Positions 42,032 to 43,903 of a DNA stretch of 43,903 nucleotides are shown here, piece by piece. A program made the translations under genes and the position numbers. The notes beneath the pieces were generated by a model. That model did no database searches. It worked only from the letters and a program-made list of their open reading frames with translations, and was not told the origin of the DNA. Where the stretch lies: the NCBI GenBank assembly GCA_027622905.1, contig JAQBVV010000010.1:1-43903 (forward strand), in the 5' to 3' direction. This DNA comes from Acidobacteriota bacterium. Lineage in GTDB: Bacteria; Acidobacteriota; Vicinamibacteria; Vicinamibacterales; UBA2999. Numbering within the stretch: position 1 is the stretch's first letter; each line of letters starts with the position of its first letter.

Positions 42032-43828
42032 CTATCGAATCTCCATGTGCAATCGCCGCACCGGACACTTCAGATGCGCGCAGACGTCCCGGATCCGCTG
42101 TTCAATGTCGCCGGCGATCGCCGGGCTACTCAGGATCACCTCGTCCGCAGCGCAGCGGCGGATCGTGCCCTCCAGGTCCTCGACTGTGCCCCGGACTTGA
42201 ACGCCCATGAGCCAGCGATGCCCCTTCGTGGGGTCGTCGTCGATGAATGCAACCGGGTTCATGTTCCAGAGACTATTGGCCCGCATTTCCCTCACGAGGG
42301 TCTGACCGAACGCGCCAGCGCCATACACCACCACACGAAGACTGCGCTTGCTGCGCGCGGCAGCCACCAGGTTCATCGAACGAAAGGACGCGCGGGTCGA
42401 GATGATCGCCACACTCAGCAGCAGCGCGTCCAGCACGAACACGGCCCGAGAGAACCCTTCTAAACGATACACATACGCCGCGCTCAGAACGGCGAACAGC
42501 GACCCCATCCAGACACCGCGCAGAGCCACGGCCAGGTCACGCAAACCGAACGTGGACCAGGATCGCTGATACAGGCCCGAGCCGTACAGCGCCGCGAGCT
42601 TGCAACCGAGCACAACAGGCAGCGACGCCGTGAAGGTCGGCAAAAACTGGTCGAGGTCCTCCCCCTCGAACCGCAGACGAAAGGCAAGGTAATAGCACAC
42701 GGCGATCAGCACCATGTCGAGCATGACCTCCGCCACGTGCCATCGGAACGCCAGGTCTTGCAAGAACGGCGCGAACGACGATTTCTGCAGCGCGACGAAA
42801 TCCCCGGCGTCGTATGCCGGCACGCGGGCAAGATAAATCCCGACGAGAGTCAGGAGCACGCCGAACACGGCAACCAGAGGGAGCATCGGCTCGATACCAC
42901 GTCCGCGCAGCAGCAGCCACGCCGTGCCTCCTCCCGCCAGGCCGAGTAGATAGAGGATTCGCACGGCGCTTCGATCGGAAAAACCGAGCGAGACAAGCCG
43001 GTGTGACACGTGATCCGTTCCACCCTTCGTCGCCTTGCGTCCAGCCAGACGGCGGAGCACGAGCACGAACCCGGTATCGAAGAGCGGCACGATCAGAATC
43101 AACATGACGATCACGGCGGGATTGATGAACGCAAGCGGGGCGTTGTACACCGGAACCAGCGACGCCGCCCCGAGTACGCCGCCGATAAACAAGCTTCCGG
43201 AATCGCCCATGAACAGCCGCGCGCGGCTGCGATTCCAATACAGAAATCCCAGCAACGCACCGGAGAGCGCCGTCAGGAGCACGACCAGAGCCGGCCCGAG
43301 CGCATCGGCAAGTAGCGCAGCCAGAAACACCGCGGCGATGAGTCCGATACCTGCGGCGAGGCCGTCCATGTTGTCGAGCAGATTCGTCGCATGACAAATA
43401 CCTGCGAACCACACCGTGGCCACGAGCGTGAACAACGACGGCAACGCCCCCCCGGGACCGACGCCGGCCAAGGCCGACACCAGAAATGCCCCGATCGCAA
43501 GCGACGTCACCAGCTTGGCCAGCGGAGACAACTGGAGACGATCGTCGAGTACGCCCACGATGAACATGCCGACGGCTGCGAGCGGAACCGGATACCATGC
43601 GGTCGACGCGCCGAGGAGACCAGGACGAACCAAGGCGACCGCAAATCCCGCCATCGTTGCTGCGGCGATCGCCAGTCCGCCCATCGTCGGCGTCGGGGAC
43701 GTGTGCCACCGGTCGGGCCGCGGCGGCACCACGGCGCCGCTGGACGCCGCAAACCGTCTGACCACCGCGCCGCCGGCGAGACTGCACACGGTGGCGACCA
43801 GAAACACCGCGATAAGGACGATCAGCAC
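42032..43828 (-). CDS. WecA/TagO-type polyprenyl-phosphate sugar-1-phosphate transferase fused to a CapD-like N-terminal region
   Basis: This is a 598-residue membrane protein. Residues 1-~325 are a WecA/MraY-family transferase: PTMGGLAIA, GVLDDRLQLSP, NLLDNMDGLAAG, ARLFMGDSGSLFIGG and GGTDHVSHRL are the magnesium- and nucleotide-binding loops. They attach a sugar phosphate to undecaprenyl phosphate and start chain synthesis. Residues ~355-480 add further membrane spans, and ~495-598 form a Rossmann unit with VVYGAGAFGQTLVREM, as in the N-terminal half of CapD/FlaA1-type dehydratases. The catalytic SDR domain of those enzymes is absent. Start is GTG 43828 with AGGG five bases upstream. The promoter is not evident. 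Confidence 0.88.
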   Translation of the reverse strand: MLIVLIAVFLVATVCSLAGGAVVRRFAASSGAVVPPRPDRWHTSPTPTMGGLAIAAATMAGFAVALVRPGLLGASTAWYPVPLAAVGMFIVGVLDDRLQLSPLAKLVTSLAIGAFLVSALAGVGPGGALPSLFTLVATVWFAGICHATNLLDNMDGLAAGIGLIAAVFLAALLADALGPALVVLLTALSGALLGFLYWNRSRARLFMGDSGSLFIGGVLGAASLVPVYNAPLAFINPAVIVMLILIVPLFDTGFVLVLRRLAGRKATKGGTDHVSHRLVSLGFSDRSAVRILYLLGLAGGGTAWLLLRGRGIEPMLPLVAVFGVLLTLVGIYLARVPAYDAGDFVALQKSSFAPFLQDLAFRWHVAEVMLDMVLIAVCYYLAFRLRFEGEDLDQFLPTFTASLPVVLGCKLAALYGSGLYQRSWSTFGLRDLAVALRGVWMGSLFAVLSAAYVYRLEGFSRAVFVLDALLLSVAIISTRASFRSMNLVAAARSKRSLRVVVYGAGAFGQTLVREMRANSLWNMNPVAFIDDDPTKGHRWLMGVQVRGTVEDLEGTIRRCAADEVILSSPAIAGDIEQRIRDVCAHLKCPVRRLHMEIR

Positions 43829-43903
43829 GATGCCCTAGCAGCCCGTGGTGAAAACGGTCCTGGCGGACACGTGTAATCGACGATCGTCACAGTGCGCGAG
43901 TCG
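43829..43903. other. Right window edge, upstream of the WecA-like gene
   Basis: These 75 bases contain the ribosome binding site of the WecA-like gene and no further feature I can support. Any neighbouring gene lies outside the window. Confidence 0.4.

Overview
The window is GC-rich, tightly packed chromosomal DNA with frequent GTG and TTG starts. The gene content points to an acidobacterium, most likely class Vicinamibacteria. This is an inference from three things: a reaction-centre-type di-haem cytochrome domain fused to a LolA-like domain, a secreted DUF6152-like protein, and many secreted or lipoprotein propeller proteins. No rRNA or tRNA gene and no CRISPR array was seen.

Layout. (1) 1-6957 holds exported and redox genes: the 5' part of a B12-binding radical SAM gene, a metallo-beta-lactamase-fold enzyme with Gln in the first zinc position, a minus-strand set (Tat-exported amidohydrolase, cytochrome fusion, DUF6152-like protein), and a divergent NHL-propeller lipoprotein. 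(2) 6988-19423 is a long run of minus-strand genes: a Mop/xanthine-dehydrogenase-type molybdoenzyme, an LVIVD-type lipoprotein, an M24 hydrolase, a D-2-hydroxyacid dehydrogenase, a zinc alcohol dehydrogenase and a complete Liv-type ABC importer (H, M, K, G, F). It reads as an uptake-and-oxidation island for an unidentified small molecule. (3) 19567-21478 is an IS1634-family insertion sequence with 12-bp terminal inverted repeats and its own promoter. (4) 21625-25489 is an information and cofactor block: infA, a DEAD-box helicase and a small four-cysteine protein; a MerR-like/TPR protein; then thiS and thiG. (5) 25494-43828 is a surface-polysaccharide locus. It has a coiled-coil methyltransferase, two polytopic GT-C-like proteins, a nucleotidyltransferase-glycosyltransferase fusion, four GT2 enzymes, one GT4 enzyme, nucleotide-sugar genes (UDP-sugar dehydrogenase, GDP-mannose 4,6-dehydratase, RmlD-like reductase, ArnA-like SDR), an LhgO-like flavoprotein, and a WecA-type initiating transferase fused to a CapD-like N-terminal region.

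The polysaccharide locus shows decay. The ArnA-like SDR is interrupted by a single in-frame TGA, where one C-to-T change from CGA would explain the stop. The untranslated stretch at about 30.4-30.57 kb is a degraded second copy of the 3' end of the membrane-protein gene that ends at 28172. I verified this by direct base-by-base alignment: 87 of 118 positions identical without gaps.

How the parts work together (inference). Region 5 would make activated sugars, load the first one on undecaprenyl phosphate through the WecA-like protein, extend the chain with the GT2 and GT4 enzymes, and modify it with the methyltransferase and GT-C-like proteins. Region 2 would import a solute through LivKHMGF, hydrolyse it with the M24 enzyme and oxidise the products with the dehydrogenases and the molybdoenzyme. 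No flippase, polymerase or export gene was identified in the window, so the locus probably continues past 43903.
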